From positions 21,022 to 85,021 of the forward strand of contig CAKNOA010000003.1 of the NCBI GenBank assembly GCA_930990065.1: DNA of 64,000 nt, in the 5' to 3' direction. How positions within the stretch are numbered: the first letter of the stretch is position 1; each line of letters begins with the position of its first letter. A program made the position numbers and the translations under genes. The stretch is from an uncultured Clostridia bacterium. Its GTDB lineage: Bacteria > Bacillota > Clostridia > Oscillospirales > Acutalibacteraceae. Of this stretch, positions 15,569 through 23,376 are shown one piece after another. The notes under the pieces were generated by a model. It did not search any database and was not told where the DNA came from. It was given only the letters and a program-made list of their open reading frames with translations.

Positions 15569-17875
15569 ATGATCGAAAAAATTCAAAAACGGAATGGCGA
15601 ACTGGCGGATTTCGATGCTACCAAGATCCGCAGCGCCATGTACCGGGCCAATATCCACACGGAAGACACCCGCATTTCGGACCAGCAGCTGGACCTACTC
15701 ACCGCCCATGTACTGGAAAAAGCCGAAGCCCTGGGGGGAATCCCCACGGTGGAACAAATCCAGGATTTGGTGGAAGAGGTGCTGGTGGATGCCGACTACG
15801 CCGGTACGGCCAAGGCCTATATCTTGTACCGCGCCGAACACGCCGCCATGCGCCACATGGATGCCAATCTGATGAAAACGTACGAAAACCTCACGTTTAC
15901 CGGAGATCACACCGGTACCTATGTGCGCACCAGCACCAACGTGGGGCATAATACCGATACCGCCATGGGCACCATGCTCAAGTACGGGTCCGAAGGCGCC
16001 AAGGCGTTTTATGACAGCAATGTCATCCCCGAAGAAATTGTCCGTGCCCACGAAAACGGCGATATCCATATTCACGACAAAGATTTCTATGCCCTGACCG
16101 AAACCAACTGTCAAATCGATTTGCTGCCGCTTTTTGAAAACGGTTTTTCCACCGGGCACGGGTATTTGCGCACACCCAACAGCATCCGCAGCTATGCGGC
16201 GCTGTGCTGTATTGCCATTCAGGCCAACCAAAACGACATGCACGGCGGGCAGAGCATTCCGAACTTTGACTACGCCATGGCACCGGGGATCATCTGCACA
16301 TTCCGCAAAAGCTACCGGTGGGCGCTGGTACAGCACCTGCAAATTTCCCTGGAAAAGGGCCGCGGAGAGTGCGAGGCGCTGCTCGCCCCGGCGGAAGAAG
16401 CCATTGCCCAGATTCGCATGGGCAAGGCCGATGCGGTCATTCCGGCTTTGTGCGAAGCTGTCGACTTGCCGGCGGAACTTTTACAGGCCGCCCACCGCTA
16501 TGCGGTTAAAAAAGCCCGGCAGGAAACGGAAAACGCCACCTACCAAGCTATGGAAGCGCTCATCCATAACCTCAATACCATGACCAGCCGGGCCGGCGCC
16601 CAGGTCCCGTTCAGCACGGTCAACTATGGCACCGACACCTCTCCCGAAGGGCGGATGGTCATACAAAATTTGCTGCTCGCCACAGAAAAGGGATTGGGCG
16701 ACGGCAGTACCCCGGTTTACCCGGTCCAAATTTTCAAAGTAAAAAATGGCGTCAATGCCCATCCCGGCGACCCGAACTACGATTTGTTCCGCCAGGCCAT
16801 GCAGGTATCGGGCCTAAGGCTGTACCCGAACTTCAGCTTTCTGGACGCCCCGTTTAACCTGCCATATTACCGGCCCGGCGATTACCACAGCGAAGTCGCC
16901 TATCTGGGCTGCCGCACCCGCGTGATGGAAAACCGCCACGACCCCAGCCGCCAGACGTCCTGCCAGCGGGGGAACCTGAGTTTTACCACCATCAACCTGC
17001 CGCGGCTGGGGCTGCTGGCGCAGGGGGATATTGATACGTTCTTTTCGCTGTTAAACGACCGCATGGATCTGGCCATCCGCCAGTTGCGTCACCGGTTGGG
17101 CATTCAAAGCGAAAAAAAAGTATATAACTTCCCGTTCCTGATGGAACAGGGCGTGTGGATGGACTCCGACAAGCTCACGGCTACCGACACGGTGGAAGAA
17201 GTGCTGCGCCACGGTACCTTGAGCGTGGGTTTTATCGGCCTGGCCGAAACACTGACGGCCCTGACCGGGTATCACCACGGCGAAAATATGGAAAGCCAAA
17301 AACTGGGGCTGTCCATTGTAGGCCATATGCGGGCCCGGCTGGACCGGGAAAGCCGGCAAACCGGCCTGAATTGGGGGCTGTTTGCCACCCCGGCCGAAAC
17401 GCTGTGCGGCCGCTTTACGGAGCTGGACAAAAAGAAATTCGGCATTGTTCCCGGCGTCACCGACCGGGCGTATTACACCAATTCGTTCCACATCCCCGTA
17501 TGGTACCATCTGTCGGTATGGGAAAAAATCGAGCGGGAAGCGCCCTATCATGCCCTGACCAATAACGGCCACATCACCTGTGTGGAACTGACGGTAGAGC
17601 AGGCCCGGAATACCGATTTGTTCGAAAGAATCCTTCTGTATATGCAGCAGTGTGGTATCGGCTACGGTGCGATTAACCACGCAGCCGACCGCGACCCGGA
17701 ATGCGGGTACATCGGCGAAATCGGCGAAACCTGCCCCTATTGCCACCGCCGTGAATCGGAGGGTGCGCGCTTTGAGCGGATTCGCCGGATCACCAGTTAT
17801 TTAGCCGGCCCGCTGGAATGCTGGAACCCGGCCAAACGGGCCGAAGAACGCGACCGCGTGAAACACAGCCTGTAA
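15569..17875 (+). CDS. nrdD: anaerobic ribonucleoside-triphosphate reductase with Gly-to-Ser at the radical site
   Basis: Class III ribonucleotide reductase of 768 residues, making dNTPs without oxygen using a glycyl radical created by NrdG. The N-terminal ATP-cone (KRNGELADFDATKIRSAMYRA) is the allosteric site; the barrel contains ETNCQIDLLPLFENG and SCQRGNLSFTTINLP with active-site cysteines; CGYIGEIGETCPYC is the C-terminal zinc region. The C-terminus normally reads RRITGYLVG; here it is RRITSYLAG, with AGT (Ser743, 17795-17797) in place of the radical Gly. Without that Gly the enzyme should be inactive unless the base is an error. The start was moved from an upstream in-frame GTG/ATG to ATG 15569, which has the ribosome site. 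nrdG follows 25 bp later. Confidence 0.93.
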   Translation: MIEKIQKRNGELADFDATKIRSAMYRANIHTEDTRISDQQLDLLTAHVLEKAEALGGIPTVEQIQDLVEEVLVDADYAGTAKAYILYRAEHAAMRHMDANLMKTYENLTFTGDHTGTYVRTSTNVGHNTDTAMGTMLKYGSEGAKAFYDSNVIPEEIVRAHENGDIHIHDKDFYALTETNCQIDLLPLFENGFSTGHGYLRTPNSIRSYAALCCIAIQANQNDMHGGQSIPNFDYAMAPGIICTFRKSYRWALVQHLQISLEKGRGECEALLAPAEEAIAQIRMGKADAVIPALCEAVDLPAELLQAAHRYAVKKARQETENATYQAMEALIHNLNTMTSRAGAQVPFSTVNYGTDTSPEGRMVIQNLLLATEKGLGDGSTPVYPVQIFKVKNGVNAHPGDPNYDLFRQAMQVSGLRLYPNFSFLDAPFNLPYYRPGDYHSEVAYLGCRTRVMENRHDPSRQTSCQRGNLSFTTINLPRLGLLAQGDIDTFFSLLNDRMDLAIRQLRHRLGIQSEKKVYNFPFLMEQGVWMDSDKLTATDTVEEVLRHGTLSVGFIGLAETLTALTGYHHGENMESQKLGLSIVGHMRARLDRESRQTGLNWGLFATPAETLCGRFTELDKKKFGIVPGVTDRAYYTNSFHIPVWYHLSVWEKIEREAPYHALTNNGHITCVELTVEQARNTDLFERILLYMQQCGIGYGAINHAADRDPECGYIGEIGETCPYCHRRESEGARFERIRRITSYLAGPLECWNPAKRAEERDRVKHSL

Positions 17876-17900
17876 ATTTTGAAAAAGGGAGTGCATATTG

Positions 17901-18407
17901 ATGTCTGCAACCACGCTTCGCTTATACGGGGTGGTCCCCGAATCCATCGTGGACGGGCCCGGATTCCGGTATACGGTTTTTGTGCAGGGGTGCCCGCACC
18001 ACTGCCCGGGCTGCCACAATCCCGAATCCCACGACTTTGCCGGCGGTTATGACCGCACCGTGCAGAGCCTTTATGATGAAATCTGCCAGGACCCGCTGTT
18101 GCGGGGTGTGACGTTTTCGGGTGGGGAACCGTTTTGCCAACCCGCCGCTTTGACGGAACTGGCACGGATGTGCCGGAAAAAGGGGCTGACAGTCATGGCC
18201 TACAGCGGCTGGACGTACGAAGAGCTGCTGGATAAGCACGACCCCGATGTGGACGCGCTGCTTTCGGAACTGGATATTCTGGTGGATGGCCGTTTTATTC
18301 TAGAACAGCGCAATTTGGAACTGGTGTTTCGCGGCAGCGAAAACCAGCGGCTGATCGATATGAAAAAAACGCGGGAAAGCGGCACTGTCACCTTGTGGCA
18401 AGCATAA
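17901..18407 (+). CDS. nrdG: anaerobic ribonucleotide reductase activating protein
   Basis: Radical-SAM activase of 168 residues that generates the glycyl radical on NrdD with S-adenosylmethionine and a [4Fe-4S] cluster. The cluster motif CPHHCPGCHNPES is at about residues 33-45, preceded by GPGFRYTVFVQG and followed by the SAM-binding stretch VTFSGGEPFCQPAAL. Length and motif order match NrdG. ATG 17901 is preferred over TTG 17898 because of the GGGAG 9 bp upstream. NrdG itself looks intact, which contrasts with the altered radical site of its partner. Confidence 0.95.
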   Translation: MSATTLRLYGVVPESIVDGPGFRYTVFVQGCPHHCPGCHNPESHDFAGGYDRTVQSLYDEICQDPLLRGVTFSGGEPFCQPAALTELARMCRKKGLTVMAYSGWTYEELLDKHDPDVDALLSELDILVDGRFILEQRNLELVFRGSENQRLIDMKKTRESGTVTLWQA

Positions 18408-18410
18408 CAT

Positions 18411-18451
18411 AAGAAAGGATCGGGCTTTTAAAAAAGCCCGGTCCTTTCTTA
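18411..18451. terminator. bidirectional terminator between nrdG and the C39 gene
   Basis: Near-perfect stem, AAGAAAGGATCGGGCTT pairing with AAGCCCGGTCCTTTCTT (18411-18451), serving the two convergent units. Confidence 0.88.
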
Positions 18452-19204
18452 TGCAGCCGTATAAACCAAGACCGCCTGGCATCCTAATTCTTCATACCGC
18501 TGCTCGACAGTTTCTTCCTCATAACACGCCTGCTGTCCCGTGTAGGGGTCATTGAGGTACACCAGGCCGTCTTCATATCCCACCAATACAAGGCAGTGTT
18601 CCCCGGCTATCCAGGTAAACACTTCTCCGTTTTCCAGTGTCCAGGTGTTTCCCACCCGGGCCGGTTCCATATCCACCGTAGCCCAGATGAGCACAGGCGT
18701 TCCTTGGGATATATAGCCGAAAAGATCGGAAAGGGGTTCCCCTGAACAGTCCTGTGCCTGACAGCGGGTGCTGTTTTTGTTGATAGCCTCCACAATCACC
18801 GGCGCATAACAGCCATAGGAATCGGTGGTAAACGGGTCGCCGGCAAACTCTTTTTCGGGATTGGGTCCGTAATCTACCCCTTCGCATGTATAGAAATCTC
18901 TGGAAGCAGGCAGCCAGCCCGCCACTTCTTCCGGGGTAACTTCCTCCCCCCAATATTGCAGCGCCATGGCGGCTGCGGTAGCTTCACACCCGGTGGGCAA
19001 GGAGGGATACTGACAGAAAAGGGGTACCTGCAGGCGTACATTGGAAATTCCAACGCTTTCCTTTATGGATTCCTCCTGCCTTTCCATTCCCATCGTAACG
19101 GGAGCCGGTATCCGTACCGTATAAGCGACGATTCCCAGCAGCACTCCCATAAATAGCAGCGCGGCGATGGGCTTTCTCTTTTTCCTTCGTTTTCCTTTGT
19201 GCAT
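18449..19204 (-). CDS. membrane-anchored C39-like cysteine peptidase
   Basis: A 251-residue protein: a very basic N-terminus (HKGKRRKKRKP), one helix (about 13-30), then an extracytoplasmic papain-like domain. Catalytic residues can be placed: Cys in PSLPTGCEATAAAMALQYWG, His in AGEHCLVLVGYEDG and Asp in VYLNDPYTG, which fits Peptidase_C39_2. ATG 19204 was chosen because AAGGAGG lies 8 bp ahead; an in-frame ATG 27 bp upstream would overlap that site. It is the last gene of the response regulator/kinase operon and may also have its own promoter carrying GATACAA repeats (19230-19272). Possible substrates are wall peptides or an exported peptide (inference). Confidence 0.87.
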   Translation of the reverse strand: MHKGKRRKKRKPIAALLFMGVLLGIVAYTVRIPAPVTMGMERQEESIKESVGISNVRLQVPLFCQYPSLPTGCEATAAAMALQYWGEEVTPEEVAGWLPASRDFYTCEGVDYGPNPEKEFAGDPFTTDSYGCYAPVIVEAINKNSTRCQAQDCSGEPLSDLFGYISQGTPVLIWATVDMEPARVGNTWTLENGEVFTWIAGEHCLVLVGYEDGLVYLNDPYTGQQACYEEETVEQRYEELGCQAVLVYTAA

Positions 19205-19229
19205 AAGGACAAGCCTCCTTTCTCTCTCC

Positions 19230-19272
19230 ATGATAAAGAAGGCTTGTATCAAAATAGGGAAAAAGTTGTATC
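19230..19272 (-). promoter_or_regulatory. GATACAA direct repeats and -10 ahead of the C39 gene
   Basis: On the minus strand GATACAA occurs at 19266-19272 and 19244-19250, starts 22 bp apart (two helical turns), each preceded by TTTT. A TATCAT -10 candidate lies 8 bp further on (19230-19235). The same motif sits at the same place in the response regulator promoter. Confidence 0.55.
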
Positions 19273-19292
19273 AAAAAAGAAAGAATTTGTTT

Positions 19293-19979
19293 TTAATCCT
19301 TTTCTTCCTCTCCTCCGATCAGGTAAGTCATCGACACATATTGATACTCCTCATTTTGATCCCATCCTTGCACCGAAAACTGATCATCCCGCAATTTAAG
19401 CTCTTCTCTCACATATTGCTTCATCATTTGCTCAACCGCAGACACGTCTATGGCATCGGTCTGTGTGCCCCCCACACTTTCAAAAGAAAATTGCAGAAGT
19501 GTGCCGGTTTTCTGTTCATACAGGAGATTGATAATGGTACTTTGTTCCTTATAAGTATAGGTAAAACTGACCGAAATGATCTGTACCACTAAGGGGGTGT
19601 TGTGATAAGAAAGCAGCATACTGTTTTCATCCAGGTGCATCCCCCCTTTTTCCGCTATTTGCTGAAAAAAGGTATTTACGTCCGCTTCTTTTCCAAAGAT
19701 TTCTTGCAGCAGTTCGCGGCTTTCCTGACGGATTTCGGGTGATTCGCCGGTTGTTTGCCCCCACTTAGCCGGATAGAACAAATAGGCATATTGATTCTGG
19801 CAATACAACTGGGCCACTTCCTGGCGGGTAATATCCGCTGTATCCCGGTGTTCCAAGGTCCAGTACACTTCTTCCTGCTTATCAAAAAGAGGCCGGGCCA
19901 TCCAAACGGGCAGCAGCATCACACCTACGGTTATCAGGAGTAAAAAAAACGCTGCCGCTATTTTATTTCTAGTCTTCAT
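19293..19979 (-). CDS. membrane-anchored protein of the two-component operon, unknown function
   Basis: A 228-residue protein not recognised as a named family. One helix (about 6-25, IAAAFFLLLITVGVMLLPVW) anchors a mostly extracytoplasmic, polar domain with several Tyr/Phe-rich beta-strand-like segments (QIISVSFTYTYKEQ, YQYVSMTYLIGG). The ATG at 19979 has AGGAGGAG upstream and lies 11 bp inside the end of the histidine kinase gene, so translation is coupled. Proteins in this position often tune or inhibit the kinase sensor, as in other accessory proteins of kinase operons; that is inference. A cleavable signal peptide cannot be excluded. Confidence 0.75.
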   Translation of the reverse strand: MKTRNKIAAAFFLLLITVGVMLLPVWMARPLFDKQEEVYWTLEHRDTADITRQEVAQLYCQNQYAYLFYPAKWGQTTGESPEIRQESRELLQEIFGKEADVNTFFQQIAEKGGMHLDENSMLLSYHNTPLVVQIISVSFTYTYKEQSTIINLLYEQKTGTLLQFSFESVGGTQTDAIDVSAVEQMMKQYVREELKLRDDQFSVQGWDQNEEYQYVSMTYLIGGEEEKD

Positions 19980-21354
19980 CGGTCTTCTCCTCCTTTTGCA
20001 GGGAAAAGAAAACACGGGTCCCTTTTCCTTCCTCACTTTCAAACTCCAATTTGGTTTTGTGCAGCCGGGCAATTTTTTCACACAATGTAAGGCCCAGCCC
20101 GGCACCACCCAGGACCCGAGAACGCGCCTTATCTTCCCGGTAAAAAGCTTCGGTCAGGTAGGGGATGTGTTCTTTGGGAATCCCTCGCCCGTTATCCTGC
20201 ACCCACAAGGTAACCGTCTTGTCCCCCTCATCACAGCCAATCTGTATCTTCCCATCTTTTTCGGTTGCCTTACAGGCATTGTCCATTAAATTGATCAGCA
20301 ATGAAATCAGCAATTCTTCGTTGGCTATGACCATAGCGGAACTCCACATGGTCGTAATTGTCACCTGGTACCGGCGGGAAAGCGCCGCGATGGTAGCCGT
20401 TAGTCCCTGTTGTACATCCGTCAAGCACACCGGTTCCATGTCGATTCTTTCGTTTTCATACACATATAAGGTCAAAAGCTGGCGGGATAGTTTTTCCAGC
20501 CGCCGCGCTTCCTGATAAATGGCTCCGGCCGCCTCTTTCTTTTCATCTTCCGTTAGGTCATACCCATGCAGCATCTGGGCATATCCCATAATGGCCGTCA
20601 TGGGCGTTTTAATTTCGTGGGAAAAGCTGGATACAAACCGGTCCCGCTTTTCGCCTTCCTGTTTAATTTCGTCCATCTTTTCCCGCACCGTTACGGACAT
20701 GGTGTTAAAACTTTCGGCCAAATGGCGAATTTCTACATCGTGGCTTTTCATAGGAACCGTTTTTCCGTAATCCCCTGCCGCAATGTCCTGCGCTGTCTTC
20801 ATCAGGGTTTGCAGGGGAGACACCATCCGTCGAGATAAGAAAAACAGACAAAGACCACTTCCCAACGAAAACAGACACACCGCAGCTGAGAAACTCCACC
20901 ACAGTTTCATTGTATAGGCCTGCGTCTGGGAAAAATCCGATGTCACATGAATCAAAAACCGATCGGTACCCATGCGTACCCGACACACGGCTTCCATTAT
21001 GCGTGTTTCCCCCTGACCGGTAAAAAAGTACACGCCTTCGTTGTCCTGCAAATGCTGGCTGCGGGCGTCTCCTTCTTCCACTGGTTCAATCCAAAACGAA
21101 GAAACCGACTCATCCAGCACGTTTCGAATTTGGGCTTGTATGGTTTGCTGCCAAGCGCCTTCCATCGGTTGGGCACTGGTTTGGGCAAACGATAAAAAGC
21201 TGTCCGCCGCATATTGAGCTGCCGCCGTAACCGTTTCCATCCGCTGTTCCCACAGCATATTCGACGCGTTTCGCACCAAAAAGGCTCCCGTTAGGCTGCT
21301 GACGAATAGGACCATGACATAAGCCGTACAAAAAAATTTTAGCGATATCTTCAT
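19969..21354 (-). CDS. sensor histidine kinase
   Basis: Membrane kinase of 461 residues. Helix 1 at about 7-27, an extracytoplasmic sensor of about 120 residues, helix 2 at about 151-173, HAMP linker 174-227, then the dimerisation domain with the phospho-accepting His246 in SFSHEIKTPMTAIMGYAQ, and the ATPase domain with the N box NLMDNACKATEKDG, G1 box DNGRGIPKE and G2 box GGAGLGLTL. Its start overlaps the stop of the response regulator by 4 bp (ATGA). The sensor has no recognisable domain, so the signal is unknown. It should phosphorylate the preceding response regulator. Confidence 0.96.
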   Translation of the reverse strand: MKISLKFFCTAYVMVLFVSSLTGAFLVRNASNMLWEQRMETVTAAAQYAADSFLSFAQTSAQPMEGAWQQTIQAQIRNVLDESVSSFWIEPVEEGDARSQHLQDNEGVYFFTGQGETRIMEAVCRVRMGTDRFLIHVTSDFSQTQAYTMKLWWSFSAAVCLFSLGSGLCLFFLSRRMVSPLQTLMKTAQDIAAGDYGKTVPMKSHDVEIRHLAESFNTMSVTVREKMDEIKQEGEKRDRFVSSFSHEIKTPMTAIMGYAQMLHGYDLTEDEKKEAAGAIYQEARRLEKLSRQLLTLYVYENERIDMEPVCLTDVQQGLTATIAALSRRYQVTITTMWSSAMVIANEELLISLLINLMDNACKATEKDGKIQIGCDEGDKTVTLWVQDNGRGIPKEHIPYLTEAFYREDKARSRVLGGAGLGLTLCEKIARLHKTKLEFESEEGKGTRVFFSLQKEEKTDED

Positions 21355-22016
21355 GACAATTTCTCCGGGGAAAATTTATACCCCACTTTGTAAATTGTTT
21401 CGATTGCATTTTCCAGCTGTAATTTTTTCTTCAGCCGTTGAATGTGCAGATCAATGGTACGGGTGTTGCCGTAATAAGGTTCCTGCCACACCTGCTCATA
21501 AATCATATCCCGGTACAAGGCAATCCCCTGGTTCCGGATCAGGTAAAGCAGCAAATCGTACTCCCGGGCTGTTAGTGCTACCTCTTTTCCATGTAGCCGC
21601 ACGAGCCTCGCGGCTGTGTCCACCTCAATACCTCCTACTTTCAGATGTGTTTCCACCTTATGGAAACGCCTCAATATTGTTTCCACACGGGCCAGCAGTT
21701 CCTGCAAATCGAAGGGTTTTGCCATATAATCTTCGGCTCCCATGCGCAGCCCTTTTACTTTATCGGGCACACTGGTTTTGGCCGTGACAAAAATAACCGG
21801 TATAGAAAACTGCTTGCTGTAGGTCATCAGCTCATATCCTTCCATATCCGGTAACATCACATCCAGCAACATTAAATCATAGTGCTTTTCTTCCATCATA
21901 TTAGCAGCTGTGTGCCCATCCATGGCCCAGTCACATATATATCCATTTTTGGTCAGACACATTTTTGTCATGCTCGCAATCGCCTTTTCATCTTCCACCA
22001 GTAAAATCCGGTTCAT
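21351..22016 (-). CDS. OmpR/PhoB-family response regulator
   Basis: A 221-residue transcription factor. Receiver domain (1-115) with acidic pocket VEDE, phospho-acceptor Asp52 in LMLLDVMLPDMEGYE, Thr78 in FVTAK and Lys100 in YMAKPFD. The winged-helix output domain (about 125-221) carries VALTAREYDLLLYLIRNQG and TRTIDLHIQRLKKKL, the recognition helix region. The true start is ATG 22016 behind AAGGAGGGGG; the reading frame stays open far upstream only because it runs antisense to gldA. It is the first gene of the four-gene operon and probably binds the GATACAA repeats in its own promoter. Confidence 0.96.
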   Translation of the reverse strand: MNRILLVEDEKAIASMTKMCLTKNGYICDWAMDGHTAANMMEEKHYDLMLLDVMLPDMEGYELMTYSKQFSIPVIFVTAKTSVPDKVKGLRMGAEDYMAKPFDLQELLARVETILRRFHKVETHLKVGGIEVDTAARLVRLHGKEVALTAREYDLLLYLIRNQGIALYRDMIYEQVWQEPYYGNTRTIDLHIQRLKKKLQLENAIETIYKVGYKFSPEKLS

Positions 22017-22041
22017 GCTTTCCCCCTCCTTTTCATCCCCT

Positions 22042-22072
22042 ATTATAGCGAATGTTGTATCAAAATTGTATC
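22042..22072 (-). promoter_or_regulatory. promoter of the two-component operon with GATACAA repeats
   Basis: On the minus strand TATAAT (22042-22047) has no good -35; in its place are two GATACAA direct repeats (22055-22061 and 22066-22072), starts 11 bp apart. Tandem repeats with helical-turn spacing upstream of the -10 are typical of OmpR-family sites, which suggests auto-activation. Confidence 0.6.
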
Positions 22073-22146
22073 CGGCTTCTTTGTAGCCGGCCGTCAAGAG
22101 AATTGAAAATTTCTTAAACTGATTATAAAAAATTTCTATATCAGAA

Positions 22147-22175
22147 TTGACAAATGCATGCAACGGACCTATAAT
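22147..22175 (+). promoter_or_regulatory. consensus promoter of gldA
   Basis: TTGACA (22147-22152), exactly 17 bp, TATAAT (22170-22175). Confidence 0.92.
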
Positions 22176-22220
22176 AAAGGTGCCTAAAAAGGCAATATCA
22201 CTAAAAAGAAGGTATTCTTC

Positions 22221-23306
22221 ATGTTGAAACTGATGAGAGCCCCGCTCAAATATGTGCAGGGCGAAAATGCGCTGGATGAATTTTACGACATTGTCAAGGA
22301 CATGGGCAAGTCGTTTTTGTTCATCTGCTCCCGCAGCGGCGAAAAAATGTGCCGCGCGAAGATTGAAAAGAGCTGCGAAGGCAAAGACGTTCGCTTGCAC
22401 TTTGAAGTATTCGGTGGCGTGAGCAGCACCGGCGAAATTGAACGTATGCGCAAAATTGTGCGGGATGAAAATATCGACGTTGTGGTCGGTGTTGGCGGCG
22501 GTTCCGCTATCGATACGGCCAAACCCACCGCGTACTACGAAGGCAAGAAAGTGATTTCCATGCCCACCGTATGCGCCACCGATGCTCCCTGCACCGGGCT
22601 GAGTGTGCTGTATGAAGACGACGGCACCTTTAAGAACTACATCTTCTATCCGAACAACCCCGATGCCGTTATCGTGGATTCTTCGATTATCTGCAAAGCA
22701 CCGGTCCGCTTCCTGGTTTCCGGTATGGGCGACGCCCTGGGCACGTTCTTCGAGGCCCGTATGTGCGAAAAGGCCAAAGCCCCGTCCCTGGAAAACGGCG
22801 GTGTGACCAAGTCCGCTATGGCGCTGTGCCAGCTGTGCTATGACACGCTGCTGGAACATGGCGCCAAAGCCAAGAAGGCCGTAGAACTGGGCCTGATGAC
22901 CCCCGATGTGGATGCCATTATCGAAGCGAACACGTATCTGTCCGGTGTGGGCGCCGATAACGGCGGTCTGGCCGCGGCTCACTCCATTTATAACGGCTTC
23001 ACGGCGCTGGATGAACTTTCCTCCATGCACGGCGAAGTAGTGGCATTCGGTACGCTGGTACAGCTGATCCTGGAAGAAGGTTCCACCGATGAATTCTATG
23101 AAGTGATGGACTTCTGCACCAGTGTGGGCCTGCCTGTAACGCTGGGCGAAATGGGTGTCTCCGATCCGGAACACGTGAAGATCGCCGCCGAAAAGGCCTG
23201 TGCCGAAGGCGAATCCATCCACAACATGATTGGCGACGTAACGCCTGAACAGCTTTACAATGCCATCATGGTAACGGATGCGCTGGGCCGCGAATATCTG
23301 GCTTAA
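22221..23306 (+). CDS. gldA: glycerol dehydrogenase (iron-containing alcohol dehydrogenase family)
   Basis: NAD-dependent enzyme of 361 residues expected to interconvert glycerol and dihydroxyacetone. Seen: VVVGVGGGSAIDTAKPTAYY (nucleotide loop), TVCATDAPCTGLSVLYED, and the metal ligands Asp in VSGMGDALGTFFEAR, His in AAAHSIYNG and His in SMHGEVVAFG. Length and motif order match GldA better than other iron-dependent alcohol dehydrogenases. Codon use is strongly biased, like fba and pckG, and the promoter is perfect consensus, so high expression is likely. It is transcribed away from the two-component operon and ends at a strong terminator. Confidence 0.93.
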   Translation: MLKLMRAPLKYVQGENALDEFYDIVKDMGKSFLFICSRSGEKMCRAKIEKSCEGKDVRLHFEVFGGVSSTGEIERMRKIVRDENIDVVVGVGGGSAIDTAKPTAYYEGKKVISMPTVCATDAPCTGLSVLYEDDGTFKNYIFYPNNPDAVIVDSSIICKAPVRFLVSGMGDALGTFFEARMCEKAKAPSLENGGVTKSAMALCQLCYDTLLEHGAKAKKAVELGLMTPDVDAIIEANTYLSGVGADNGGLAAAHSIYNGFTALDELSSMHGEVVAFGTLVQLILEEGSTDEFYEVMDFCTSVGLPVTLGEMGVSDPEHVKIAAEKACAEGESIHNMIGDVTPEQLYNAIMVTDALGREYLA

Positions 23307-23330
23307 TCGCTTTTCTATCCTCTTGTAATA

Positions 23331-23372
23331 AAAAACCGGCAGTGTCTTTTTGGACACTGCCGGTTTTTTTGT
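23331..23372. terminator. bidirectional terminator after gldA
   Basis: Stem CCGGCAGTGTC/GACACTGCCGG (23336-23363) flanked by A5 and T7 runs; also serves the convergent zinc-ribbon gene. Confidence 0.93.
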
Positions 23373-23376
23373 TTTT

